From Amycolatopsis keratiniphila subsp. keratiniphila (lineage in GTDB: Bacteria; Actinomycetota; Actinomycetes; Mycobacteriales; Pseudonocardiaceae), in NCBI RefSeq assembly GCF_001620365.2, contig NZ_LQMT02000025.1, forward strand, positions 187,262-234,708: 47,447 nucleotides of DNA, written 5' to 3'. Numbering within the stretch: the first letter of the stretch is position 1; each line of letters starts with the position of its first letter. Positions 22,030-30,067 of this stretch are shown here, piece by piece. The notes under the pieces were generated by a model. That model searched no databases. It had not been told where the DNA came from and saw only the letters and a list, made by a program, of their open reading frames with translations. The position numbers and the translations under genes are program-made.

Positions 22030-23013
22030 TCAGACGGCTTCGCGGAAGGTGTTCCGGTACGCGCTCGGCGAGACACCCAGCGCCGCCTGCAGATGCTGAC
22101 GCAGCGACGCGGCGGTGCCGAAACCCGCCTCGGCCGCGACCTTGTCCACCGGCAGATCGGTCTCTTCGAGCAGCTGGCGCGCCCGTTCGATCCGCTGCTG
22201 GGTCAGCCACTGCAACGCCGAGATCCCGACCTCGTCGCGGAACCGCCGCGTGAACGTCCTCGTGCTCATCGCCTCTTTCGCCGCCAGCTCGCGCAGCGTC
22301 AGCGGCTTGTCGAGGTTCTCCAGCGCCCAGGCCCGCGCCGCAGCGGTCGACGAGGACTGCGGTTCCGGGACCGGCCGCCGGATGAACTGCGCCTGCCCGC
22401 CCTCGCGATGCGGTGAGACGACCGTTCCTCGCGCGACCTCGTTCGCGACCGCGGCACCGTGATCACAGCGGATCATGTGCAGGCAGAGGTCGATCCCGGA
22501 CGCGACGCCCGCCGCGGTCAGCACGTTCCCGTCGTCGGTGTAGAGCACGTTCGGGTCGAGGGCGACCTTCGGGAACTTCGCCTGGAAGTCCAGCGCCGAA
22601 CGCCAGTGCGTGGTCGCCTTCCGGCCGTCGAGCAGGCCTGCGGCGGCGAGCACGAAGGCACCCGTGCAGATCGACGCGATCCTGGCCTCCGGCCGGATCA
22701 GCTCCAGCGCCCGCGCGAGCGGTTCGGTGAGGTCGTGCCCCGAGGGTTCGTATTCGGTGGACGACGCCGGGATGACGACCGTGTCGGCCTCGGCCAGCAC
22801 TTCCGGGCCGCGCGTGACCGAGATGGTGACGTCGGCGTCGGTCCGGATCTGACCGGGTTCCGGCGTGCAGGTGACGACTTCGTAGAGCGGCTCGCCGTCG
22901 GCCGATTTGGCCGTGCCGAACAGCCGGGTGACGATGCCCAGCTCCATCACCAGCATGCCGTGCCGGACCAGCACGGCGACCCGATGGCGGCCGGGATGCG
23001 CGAAAAAGCCCAT
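22030..23013 (-). CDS. GlxA-type AraC family regulator (DJ-1/PfpI domain)
   Basis: This 327-residue protein joins an N-terminal DJ-1/PfpI-like domain (about 10-190, HRVAVLVRHGMLVMELGIVTRLFG, with ICTGAFVLAAAGLLDGR around the nucleophile-elbow cysteine) to a C-terminal AraC DNA-binding domain (about 225-320: LTLRELAAKEAMSTRTFTRRF, VDKVAAEAGFGTAASLRQHL, GVSPSAYRNTF). Such regulators respond to metabolites. It is divergent from the quinone-reductase gene with 70 bp between, and probably controls it. ATG 23013 starts the domain; the longer upstream frame is noise. Confidence 0.9.
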   Translation of the reverse strand: MGFFAHPGRHRVAVLVRHGMLVMELGIVTRLFGTAKSADGEPLYEVVTCTPEPGQIRTDADVTISVTRGPEVLAEADTVVIPASSTEYEPSGHDLTEPLARALELIRPEARIASICTGAFVLAAAGLLDGRKATTHWRSALDFQAKFPKVALDPNVLYTDDGNVLTAAGVASGIDLCLHMIRCDHGAAVANEVARGTVVSPHREGGQAQFIRRPVPEPQSSSTAAARAWALENLDKPLTLRELAAKEAMSTRTFTRRFRDEVGISALQWLTQQRIERARQLLEETDLPVDKVAAEAGFGTAASLRQHLQAALGVSPSAYRNTFREAV

Positions 23014-23083
23014 GGCTCGATTCTTGCACATGTTGTCCATCGGGCCACTCGTTTCGGCGGCGGGACCGCGCGACGGTGGGATC

Positions 23084-23854
23084 ATGAACGTGTTGTGGAT
23101 CTTCGCCCACCCCGAACCCCGTTCCCTCGGCGGCTCACTGCGCGACGAGGGAGTGCGCACCCTCCGCGCGCAGGGCGCGGACGTCCGGGAATCCGATCTG
23201 TACGCGATGAAATGGAAGCCCGTCGTCGACGCCGACGACTTCGGCCGGGCCGCTTCCGCGGATCGGCTCATCGTCGGCTCGACGTCGAAGGACGCCTTCC
23301 GGACGGGCGAACTCGGCGAAGATGTCCGCGCCGAGCACGAAAAGCTGGCGTGGGCGGACACCGTGATCTTCCAATTCCCGTTGTGGTGGTACGGAATGCC
23401 CGCGATCCTCAAGGGCTGGTTCGACCGCGTCTTCGTCAAGGGTTTCGCCTACGGCGTCCGACGCCCCGACGGCCGGACGGCGCGATACGGCGAAGGAGCG
23501 CTGGCCGGGAAACGCGCCATGGTCGTGCTGACCGCGGGTGCACCGGAAGCCACCATCGGCCCGCGCGGCGTGAACGGCGAGATCGGCGACCTGCTGTTCC
23601 CGCTGCAGCACGGAACACTGTGGTACGCGGGCATGTCCGTGTTGCCACCGGTGACGATCTGCGGCGCCGACCGCGTTTCACCCGCCCAATACGAAGCCGC
23701 CGCGGAGTCGCTGCGTGCACGACTACGGACACTGTCCACTCAGGACCCGATCCCGTTCCGCAGCCAGAACGGCGGCGACTACGACGGCGATCTGGTCCTG
23801 CGTGACGACCTGGCTCCGGGCCGGAGCGGGATCGGCGTCCATATCGCCGGTTGA
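23084..23854 (+). CDS. NAD(P)H-dependent oxidoreductase (NQO1/YwrO-like flavodoxin fold)
   Basis: This 256-residue protein has a flavodoxin-like fold: MNVLWIFAHPEPRSLGGSL binds the FMN/FAD phosphate, ADTVIFQFPLWWYGMPAILKGWFDRVF forms the substrate and isoalloxazine site, and GALAGKRAMVVLTAG the third strand. Family members reduce quinones or azo compounds with two electrons. It has GGTGGG before ATG 23084 and lies divergent from the GlxA-type regulator. Confidence 0.88.
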   Translation: MNVLWIFAHPEPRSLGGSLRDEGVRTLRAQGADVRESDLYAMKWKPVVDADDFGRAASADRLIVGSTSKDAFRTGELGEDVRAEHEKLAWADTVIFQFPLWWYGMPAILKGWFDRVFVKGFAYGVRRPDGRTARYGEGALAGKRAMVVLTAGAPEATIGPRGVNGEIGDLLFPLQHGTLWYAGMSVLPPVTICGADRVSPAQYEAAAESLRARLRTLSTQDPIPFRSQNGGDYDGDLVLRDDLAPGRSGIGVHIAG

Positions 23855-23906
23855 CCCAATATTACGTCGCGGTTATATTTCCCTCAAGGCACATTAGGAG
23901 GTAACC

Positions 23907-24725
23907 GTGAACGCTCGCGCCCGGTTGGAAACCGTCGGAGAACGTCCGGCGCTGCGGATCGAACGCCGTCTCGCGCATCGGCCGGAACGCGTCTGGCGGG
24001 CGATCACGGAACCGTCGGAGCTCGCGAACTGGTTTCCCGCCGCGGTCACCGTCGACCTGCGGCCGGGCGGGACCATCGAGTTCACCTTCGAGGGCGAAGA
24101 GGCGCCGACGCTGGGCGAAGTCCTCGAAGCCGATGAACCCCGTGTCTTCGCTTTCAGCTGGAACGAGGACGTGCTGCGCTGGGAGATCATCCCGGAGGGC
24201 GACGGCAGCCGTCTGCTGTTCACGCATACGTTCGGCCGGGGCGAACCCGCCATCGCCAGGGTCGCGGCGGGCCGCACGGCCGCCGGCTGGGACAGCTGCC
24301 TCGTCGCGCTTTCCGCCCTGCTCGACGGCGAGGAACACGAGGCGCCGCAGGACTGGGTCGGCCCGATCGAGGCCTACACCGAAGAATTCGGGCTCGCCGA
24401 GGGCGAAGTCCTGGAAACCGGTGACGGCAAGGTGATCCGCTTCCGCCGTGACCTGATCTGGAAGCCGCTCGACGAGGTCTGGGCCCTTCTCGCGGCCGAA
24501 AAGGCCGAGGGGACGGTCGTCCGCGAGGAACCGCCGCGGCTGCTGGAGATCGACCTGCCGCGAGGCGGCGTCGTCCGCTGGGAGTTCAGCCACTCCGAGC
24601 TCGACGGCACCATGGTCGAGCTGACCCAGACCGTCCCCACCGGACAGGACGACGTCGTACCCGAAGCGCTGCGAAGCTGGCGAGAGAGGCTGAAGGAGCT
24701 CTTCGCGGCGGCTCACGGGAGCTGA
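23907..24725 (+). CDS. Tandem SRPBCC (AHSA1-like) domain protein
   Basis: This 272-residue protein looks like two SRPBCC modules in one chain. The first (about 14-145) is a standard AHSA1 domain: LRIERRLAHRPERVWRAITEPSELANWFP, then GTIEFTFEGEE and a final WDSCLVALSALLDGE. The second (about 172-268) repeats the plan: IRFRRDLIWKPLDEVWALLA, PPRLLEIDLPRGGVVRWEFS, MVELTQTVP and SWRERLKELFAA. Single-domain members are usual. Ligand unknown. The GTG start has an ideal AGGAGG site. The next gene has its own start 68 bp on. Confidence 0.83.
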   Translation: MNARARLETVGERPALRIERRLAHRPERVWRAITEPSELANWFPAAVTVDLRPGGTIEFTFEGEEAPTLGEVLEADEPRVFAFSWNEDVLRWEIIPEGDGSRLLFTHTFGRGEPAIARVAAGRTAAGWDSCLVALSALLDGEEHEAPQDWVGPIEAYTEEFGLAEGEVLETGDGKVIRFRRDLIWKPLDEVWALLAAEKAEGTVVREEPPRLLEIDLPRGGVVRWEFSHSELDGTMVELTQTVPTGQDDVVPEALRSWRERLKELFAAAHGS

Positions 24726-24793
24726 TCTCCACCCTGGGGATGACCTCCACCGGACGGACGCGGAAGCGTCGCCCTTCTGGTTGAGTTCGCCGT

Positions 24794-25945
24794 ATGAAAC
24801 AGCCGTCGGCGCTCTCCCAACGGGTGGCGTACACGATCGACGGGCTCCTCGCGCTGGTGCTCGTCGTGGCCGTCGGCGGGAACCTCGCCGCGCGGACCTG
24901 GACGTTCCTCGTCGTCATCCCGATGTGGCTCGCCTGGGCGACGGTCGCCGCCAGCGGGATCGCGATCGCGCTACGGCGGCACCGCCCGCTGCTCGCCTAC
25001 GGTCTCGGCCTGGGCAGCCTCGTCCCGGCGCTGATCGCGGGCAACGGGCTGGCCCCGGCCGCGCTCCTGGCGACCGGATGCGCCCTGTACACCGTGGCGC
25101 TGGAACACCCGCGGGCCCGCTCGCTGATCGCGATGGGACTCGGGCTCGTCGTCGTCATGGTCTTCGAAGTGCTGCGGCTCGGACCGAACACGATCGCGTC
25201 GACGGCCTTCGCGGGCGGCGGGGTCGCGGGCTCGTGGGCGCTGGGCTGGATGACGCGGCAACGACGCGCGAACCTGGCCCAGCTCGCCGAAACCCAGGCC
25301 GATCAGGCGGTTTCCGACGAACGGCTGCGCATCGCGCGCGAGATGCACGACGTCGTCGCGCACAGCATGAGCCTGATCGCGGTCAAGGCGGCCGTCGGCA
25401 ACCACGTCGCGGAGCAACAGCCCGAAGAAGCACGCGAGGCGTTGCGGGTCATCGAACTCACCAGCCGCGAGACCCTCGTCGAACTCCGGCGGATGCTCGG
25501 CGTCCTCCGTTCCGGCGACGGCACGCCCGAAGCCGCACTCGGGCCCGCACCGAAACTCGCCGATCTGCGGACCCTGGCCGAACGCGCCGGGCAGGCCGGG
25601 GTGCGGGTCGAGCTGACCGGCGAGGCCGTGGACGATCTGCCCGAAGGCGTCGCGCTTTCGGTCTACCGCATCACGCAGGAGGCGGTGACCAACGTCGTGA
25701 AGCACGCGGGACCGTCTGCGTGCCGGGTCACGATCACCGAAGGCCCCGGTGAGGTCAGCGTCGAAATCGTCGACGACGGGCGCGGCGAAGGTTCGCCACC
25801 CGCCGTGGGCGGGCACGGCTTGATCGGCATGCGCGAACGCGTCGCCGTCTACGGTGGTGACTTCGAGGCGGGCCCGCTGCCCGCCGGGGGATTCCGGGTG
25901 TTCGCGCGGCTTCCGTACGCCGCCAAGGAAGTGGGGACACGATGA
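24794..25945 (+). CDS. NarL-type sensor histidine kinase (HisKA_3)
   Basis: This 383-residue kinase has five to six N-terminal membrane segments (about 12-152) with no large external domain. These are followed by the HisKA_3 dimerisation domain, where DERLRIAREMHDVVAHSMSLI carries the phospho-acceptor H185, and a HATPase domain (ALSVYRITQEAVTNVVKHAG, VDDGRGEG, GHGLIGMRERVAVYGG). It probably senses a membrane or cell-envelope state, as in DesK/LiaS-like kinases. The stop overlaps the start of its response regulator (ATGA). Confidence 0.92.
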   Translation: MKQPSALSQRVAYTIDGLLALVLVVAVGGNLAARTWTFLVVIPMWLAWATVAASGIAIALRRHRPLLAYGLGLGSLVPALIAGNGLAPAALLATGCALYTVALEHPRARSLIAMGLGLVVVMVFEVLRLGPNTIASTAFAGGGVAGSWALGWMTRQRRANLAQLAETQADQAVSDERLRIAREMHDVVAHSMSLIAVKAAVGNHVAEQQPEEAREALRVIELTSRETLVELRRMLGVLRSGDGTPEAALGPAPKLADLRTLAERAGQAGVRVELTGEAVDDLPEGVALSVYRITQEAVTNVVKHAGPSACRVTITEGPGEVSVEIVDDGRGEGSPPAVGGHGLIGMRERVAVYGGDFEAGPLPAGGFRVFARLPYAAKEVGTR

Positions 25946-26607
25946 TCCGCGTACTGATCGCCGACGACCAGGCGTTGCTGCGCGGCAGCTTCCGCGTGCT
26001 CGTCGACAGCGCGCCGGACCTCGAAGTCGTCGGGGAGGCGAGCGACGGCGCGGAGGCCGCGGAACTCGCCGAGAAGGAACGCCCCGACGTCGTGCTGATG
26101 GACGTCCGCATGCCCGAGCTGGACGGCATCGAAGCGACCCGGCGGATCTGCGCGTCGTCCGCCACCGAAGGCGTCCACGTGCTGATGCTGACGACCTTCG
26201 ACCTCGACGCCTACGTCTATTCGGCCCTGCGCGCGGGCGCGAGCGGCTTCCTGCTGAAGGACACCCCGCCCGCCGAACTGCTGACCGCGATCCGCGTCGT
26301 CGCGGCGGGCGAAGGGCTTCTCGCCCCTTCGGTCACGCGAAGGCTCATCGCGGAGTTCGCCCGGCTGCCCGAACCCGGCCAGCGCGTCGCGGCCTCGCTG
26401 GACAACATCACCACGCGCGAACGCGAGGTGCTGAGCCTGATCGCGCGGGGCCTGTCGAACGACGAGATCGCCGGGACGCTGCATCTCGGACTGGCGACGG
26501 TGAAGACGCATATCGGCCATCTCCTGCACAAACTCGCGGCGCGGGACCGGGCGCAGCTCGTGATCGCGGCCTATGAGTCCGGGCTGGTGCGGGCGTCGGT
26601 CCAGTGA
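25942..26607 (+). CDS. NarL-type response regulator
   Basis: This 221-residue partner of the upstream kinase has an intact receiver (D8-D9, phospho-acceptor D54 in VVLMDVRMPELDG, TTFDLDAY, lysine in FLLKDTPPAELL) and a LuxR helix-turn-helix (ITTREREVLSLIARGLSNDEIAGTL ... ATVKTHIGHLL). It is translationally coupled to the kinase through an ATGA overlap. Targets are unknown. A cluster of palindromes starts 9 bp after its stop. Confidence 0.93.
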   Translation: MIRVLIADDQALLRGSFRVLVDSAPDLEVVGEASDGAEAAELAEKERPDVVLMDVRMPELDGIEATRRICASSATEGVHVLMLTTFDLDAYVYSALRAGASGFLLKDTPPAELLTAIRVVAAGEGLLAPSVTRRLIAEFARLPEPGQRVAASLDNITTREREVLSLIARGLSNDEIAGTLHLGLATVKTHIGHLLHKLAARDRAQLVIAAYESGLVRASVQ

Positions 26608-26615
26608 CCGGTTCG

Positions 26616-26670
26616 GTCCGTGAAGGCCTCCTTGAGGGACTCTGGGTCCCTCAAGGAGGCCTTCACGGAC
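26616..26670. repeat. Perfect 25-bp-arm palindrome, family A copy 2 (inverted)
   Basis: The arms 26616-26640 and 26646-26670 are perfectly complementary around TCTGG. The full 55 bp is the exact reverse complement of 3354-3408. Both copies are followed by TTG. Confidence 0.9.
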
Positions 26671-26722
26671 TTGCGAGACGCCACACGCGCCCCATGAACA
26701 CCAGCAGTCACAGCGGGCGCGC

Positions 26723-26769
26723 GTGAAGGACCCCTTCCCTCGGCTCAGCCGAGGAAACTCGACCTTCAC
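26723..26769. repeat. Imperfect relative of the GTGAAGG palindromes
   Basis: Outer GTGAAGG (26723-26729) pairs with CCTTCAC (26763-26769). An inner perfect hairpin, CCTCGGC-TCA-GCCGAGG, lies at 26738-26754. The stem between them is imperfect, so it may be a decayed copy. Confidence 0.55.
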
Positions 26770-26788
26770 ACCTTCCCCAGTACGTGAA

Positions 26789-26835
26789 GTGAAGGCCCCC
26801 TTCACTGCGTCTAGCGCAGTGAAGGGGGCCTTCAC
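26789..26835. repeat. Perfect 21-bp-arm palindrome, family B copy 2 (inverted)
   Basis: The arms 26789-26809 and 26815-26835 (GTGAAGGCCCCCTTCACTGCG and complement) are perfect around TCTAG. Flanking TACGTGAA (26781-26788) and TTCACGTA (26831-26838) are also complementary, giving a doubled GTGAA at the left end. Confidence 0.85.
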
Positions 26836-26901
26836 GTACTTGCCAGGTGCCACACCCCCGAGACGTTGCCTACGCCACACGCGAAGTGACCGTCGAGTAG
26901 C

Positions 26902-26915
26902 TAGGCTGCGGTTTC
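26902..26915 (+). promoter_or_regulatory. Candidate -10 box of the carboxylase beta-subunit gene
   Basis: TAGGCT at 26902-26907 ends 8 nt before the ATG at 26916. No Shine-Dalgarno sequence is present, so a leaderless or nearly leaderless transcript is likely. Confidence 0.4.
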
Positions 26916-28553
26916 ATGAGCAGTGCGACGGAGCCGCTCGGGACGCCGCCCGAGGACGAACCGGACATCCACACGACGGCCGGCAAGCTGGCCGACCTGT
27001 ACCGCCGGTATGACGAGGCGGTGCACGCGGGTTCCGCGAGGGCGGTGGAGAAACAGCACGCCAAGGGCAAGAAGACCGCTCGCGAGCGGATCGACCTGCT
27101 GCTGGACGAGGGCTCCTTCGTCGAGCTCGACGAGCTGGCGAAGCACCGCTCGGTCAACTTCGGCCAGGAGAAGAACCGGCCCTACGGCGACGGCGTCGTC
27201 ACCGGCTACGGCACCGTCGACGGCCGTCCGGTGTGCGTGTTCAGCCAGGACGTCACCGTCTTCGGCGGTTCACTCGGTGAGGTGTACGGCGAGAAGATCG
27301 TCAAGGTGATGGACCTGGCGATCAAGACCGGCCGCCCGATCATCGGCATCAACGAGGGCGGCGGCGCGCGGATCCAGGAAGGCGTCGTCTCGCTCGGGCT
27401 GTACGGCGAGATCTTCAACCGCAACGTCAAGGCGTCCGGCGTCATCCCGCAGATCTCGCTGATCATGGGCGCCAACGCGGGCGGGCACGTCTACTCCCCC
27501 GCGCTGACCGACTTCGTGGTGATGGTCGACAAGACCTCGCACATGTTCATCACCGGCCCCGACGTCGTGAAGACCGTGACCGGCGAAGAGGTCTCCTTCG
27601 AGGAGCTCGGCGGCGGGCGCACGCACAACACCCGTTCGGGCGTCGCGCACTACCTCGGCTCCGACGACGAGGACGCCATCGCGTACGTGAAGGAACTGCT
27701 CGCGTTCCTCCCGGCGAACAACCTGTCCGAAGCGCCGCTGTTCGAGACCGACTCGGCGCCGGGCGGGTTCTTCGACGACGTCACCGACACCGATCGCGAG
27801 CTCGACACGCTGATCCCGGACTCGCCGAACCAGCCGTACGACATGCACGAGGTCATCAACCGCGTCGTCGACGACGGTGACTTCCTCGAGGTACACGAGC
27901 TGTTCGCGCCCAACATCCTGGTCGGCTTCGGCCGGGTGGACGGGCGCAGCGTCGGCATCGTGGCGAACCAGCCGACCCAATTCGCCGGCTGCCTCGACAT
28001 CGACGCCTCCGAGAAGGCCGCGCGGTTCGTGCGCACCTGCGACGCGTTCAACATCCCGGTGCTGACCTTCGTCGACGTCCCCGGCTTCCTGCCCGGCACC
28101 GACCAGGAGTGGAACGGCATCATCCGGCGCGGCGCGAAGCTGATCTACGCCTACGCCGAAGCGACCGTCCCGCTCGTCACCGTCATCACCCGCAAGGCGT
28201 ACGGCGGCGCGTACGACGTGATGGGGTCGAAGCACCTCGGCGCGGACATCAACCTGGCCTGGCCGACGGCGCAGGTCGCGGTCATGGGCGCGCAGGGCGC
28301 GGCGAACATCGTGCACCGCAAGACGCTCGCCGCGGCCGCCGCCGACGGCAAGGACGTCGACGCGCTGCGGGCCGAGCTGATCCAGGAGTACGAAGACACC
28401 CTCCTGAACCCGTACGCGGCGGCCGAGCGCGGTTACGTCGACTCGGTGATCGTGCCCGCGCACACCCGCGGCCACGTCGCGAAGGCGCTCTCGCTGCTCC
28501 AGGGCAAGCGTGAGTCGCTGCCGCCCAAGAAGCACGGGAACATCCCGCTGTGA
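26916..28553 (+). CDS. accD: Acyl-CoA carboxylase beta subunit (carboxyltransferase)
   Basis: This 545-residue carboxyltransferase moves the carboxyl group from carboxybiotin to acetyl- or propionyl-CoA, giving malonyl- or methylmalonyl-CoA. Both halves of the crotonase-type fold are visible: GVVTGYGTVDGRPVCVFSQD, the N-domain oxyanion region GGGARIQEGV and GANAGGHVYSP, and in the C-domain DVPGFLPGTDQEWNG and RKAYGGAYDVMGSKHL. The length fits AccD5/PccB of actinomycetes, which usually prefer propionyl-CoA. The epsilon-subunit gene overlaps its stop. The biotinylated alpha partner is encoded at 38192-39982 rather than next door. Confidence 0.95.
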   Translation: MSSATEPLGTPPEDEPDIHTTAGKLADLYRRYDEAVHAGSARAVEKQHAKGKKTARERIDLLLDEGSFVELDELAKHRSVNFGQEKNRPYGDGVVTGYGTVDGRPVCVFSQDVTVFGGSLGEVYGEKIVKVMDLAIKTGRPIIGINEGGGARIQEGVVSLGLYGEIFNRNVKASGVIPQISLIMGANAGGHVYSPALTDFVVMVDKTSHMFITGPDVVKTVTGEEVSFEELGGGRTHNTRSGVAHYLGSDDEDAIAYVKELLAFLPANNLSEAPLFETDSAPGGFFDDVTDTDRELDTLIPDSPNQPYDMHEVINRVVDDGDFLEVHELFAPNILVGFGRVDGRSVGIVANQPTQFAGCLDIDASEKAARFVRTCDAFNIPVLTFVDVPGFLPGTDQEWNGIIRRGAKLIYAYAEATVPLVTVITRKAYGGAYDVMGSKHLGADINLAWPTAQVAVMGAQGAANIVHRKTLAAAAADGKDVDALRAELIQEYEDTLLNPYAAAERGYVDSVIVPAHTRGHVAKALSLLQGKRESLPPKKHGNIPL

Positions 28554-28768
28554 CCGCGCCCGAAACGCCGCTGCTGCGCGTCGTCCGGGGCAACCCGGAC
28601 GACGCCGAGCTCGCCGCGCTGACCGCCGTCGTCGCGGCGGCGGCCGGTGCGCGGGCACCGCAACCGGCGCCGAAACGCGATTCGTGGTGGGCGGACAAGG
28701 CTTCGCTCGTTCGGGCCCCGCTCGCTCCCGGAGAGGGCGCCTGGCGCGCTTCGGCGCTTCCTCGCTGA
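28550..28768 (+). CDS. accE: Acyl-CoA carboxylase epsilon subunit
   Basis: This 72-residue protein is the small accessory subunit that stimulates actinomycete acyl-CoA carboxylases by bridging the alpha and beta subunits. The family pattern is clear: LRVVRGNPDDAELAALTAVVAA at the N-terminus and SWWADKASLVRAPLAPGEGAWRAS at the C-terminus. The GTG start overlaps the beta stop (GTGA), so stoichiometric translation is expected. Confidence 0.92.
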   Translation: MTAPETPLLRVVRGNPDDAELAALTAVVAAAAGARAPQPAPKRDSWWADKASLVRAPLAPGEGAWRASALPR

Positions 28769-28829
28769 GAGGGGCTCGGCGGGCTATCGTGACAGTCCTG
28801 CCGACCGCGATCGCCTCAGAAAGCCGTGC

Positions 28830-29663
28830 GTGACGAACCAGGACCACCTCTCCACCGAGTTGCGCCGTCTGCGCAAGGCCGCCGGGCTGTCCGGTACCGA
28901 AGCCGCGAGACTCACCGGTCTCAGTCAGTCGAAGGTGTCGCGGGTCGAGACCGGCGCGTTCATGCCGACCGAGGACCAGGTCGTCGCGCTGTGCCGTGTT
29001 TATCGCGCGCCTGCGAAGGTCCGGCGGGAGCTGGTAGCGATCACCCGGGACCTCCGCGAGGAGGCGGCGTCCGCCCGCGTCGTCTTTCAGCGCGGCGCCT
29101 GGCGGATGCAGCAGCGCATCGGCAAGATCGAGACGGCCTCCGCCCGCATCCGGAGTTTCCAGCCGACCATCGTGTTCGGCCTGCTCCAGACCCGCGACTA
29201 CATCACCGCGCTGTTCGGCGACACGCTGCCGGAGGACGAACGCGACCAGACCGTCGAGGCCCGGCTGGAGCGCCAGCGGATCCTCGATTCGAATCGCCGG
29301 TTCCATTTCGTGCTCACCGAAGGCGCGCTGCGCTGGAACATGGGCGGCGCGGAGACCATGCTCGCCCAGCTCGGCCACCTCATCGAGATGTCACGCCGCG
29401 ATCGCATCCGGCTCGGCGTGATCCCGTGGACCACCCCGGTGTCGGTCCCCGTCCTCCACGGTTTCGACATCTACGACTCGCGCGCGGTGCTCCTCGGGAC
29501 GCAGACGGCCACGGCCCTCGTAACGGACGAACGCGAAGTCACCGACTACGAAAAGAACTTCGCCGAGGTCGAGCGCTACGCCACCTACGGCGACATCGCC
29601 TGCGGGCATCTCACGCGCATCGCCGCCGACTACCGACAGCTCGCGGCCGGTTCACTTCGGTGA
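28830..29663 (+). CDS. XRE-family regulator with DUF5753 domain
   Basis: This 277-residue protein has an N-terminal helix-turn-helix (STELRRLRKAAGLSGTEAARLTGLSQSKVSRVETG, about 5-60) and the long DUF5753 domain (about 90-270: RSFQPTIVFGLLQTRDYITALF, RQRILDSNRRFHFVLTEGALRW, RIRLGVIPW, DSRAVLLGT). Hundreds of such proteins occur per clade in Streptomyces and Amycolatopsis, usually beside a DUF397 gene, as is the case here; WhiJ is a studied example. The GTG start is the best match to the domain's beginning; the frame is open further upstream. Confidence 0.9.
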   Translation: MTNQDHLSTELRRLRKAAGLSGTEAARLTGLSQSKVSRVETGAFMPTEDQVVALCRVYRAPAKVRRELVAITRDLREEAASARVVFQRGAWRMQQRIGKIETASARIRSFQPTIVFGLLQTRDYITALFGDTLPEDERDQTVEARLERQRILDSNRRFHFVLTEGALRWNMGGAETMLAQLGHLIEMSRRDRIRLGVIPWTTPVSVPVLHGFDIYDSRAVLLGTQTATALVTDEREVTDYEKNFAEVERYATYGDIACGHLTRIAADYRQLAAGSLR

Positions 29664-29681
29664 CCTAAGACCCTTGGCCTT

Positions 29682-29700
29682 ATGCACTCCGAGAGTGCAT
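29682..29700. promoter_or_regulatory. Perfect palindrome between DUF5753 and DUF397 genes, probable operator
   Basis: ATGCACTC-CGA-GAGTGCAT is a perfect 8-bp inverted repeat 18 bp after the regulator's stop. A -10-like TATGTA follows at 29703-29708 and the palindrome would cover the -35/spacer region. I infer binding by the upstream XRE-DUF5753 protein. A larger imperfect repeat (GTCGGTGA 29717-29724 with TCACCGAC 29765-29772) lies downstream. Confidence 0.55.
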
Positions 29701-29860
29701 CGTATGTAAAGCAGCTGTCGGTGAAGGTCCCTTTCCGTGCGCCGAACGCGATCATCGGAGCCACTCACCGACCGATCGGCACAGATCACCCGATCTCGCC
29801 AACCTTGCTGCCGCGCAACCCGTCTACTTGCCGAAACAGTCACTGGGGAAAGGCCCTCCT

Positions 29861-30067
29861 ATGACCACCTGGCACGAGAACATGACCGGCTGGCACAAAT
29901 CGACCTACACCCACTGGGAAGAGAACGCCTGCGTCGAGGTCGGTACCGCACCCGGCCTGGTGGGCATCCGGGACACCAAGCAGTGGGCGCTGCCGGACGA
30001 GACCCGGCCGATCCTGGTGCTCCCGGCCGAGTCCTTCGCCGCGCTCCTCGAACACCTCGGACGATGA
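29861..30067 (+). CDS. DUF397 protein
   Basis: This 68-residue protein is a typical DUF397 partner: GWHKSTYTHWEENACVEVG, VGIRDTK and a C-terminal LPAESFAALLEHL. DUF397 proteins are encoded next to XRE-DUF5753 regulators and have been described as antagonists or toxin-antitoxin-like partners in Streptomyces. ATG 29861 is used; the frame begins 11 codons earlier without support. Its stop overlaps the next start (ATGA). Confidence 0.9.
   Translation: MTTWHENMTGWHKSTYTHWEENACVEVGTAPGLVGIRDTKQWALPDETRPILVLPAESFAALLEHLGR

Larger units (their letters stand above)
26608..26915. repeat. Second palindrome cluster before the carboxylase beta gene
   Basis: This 308-bp gap holds a family A palindrome (26616-26670), an imperfect relative (26723-26769) and a family B palindrome (26789-26835). 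No gene is credible here. The last 30 bp contain the likely promoter of the beta-subunit gene. Confidence 0.75.

Noticed and set aside
27270..29378. A 702-residue open frame antisense to the carboxylase beta gene
   Set aside because: It is a shadow frame. Its composition is Arg/Asp/His/Gly-rich, it runs through several unrelated genes, and the sense strand encodes clear conserved proteins.
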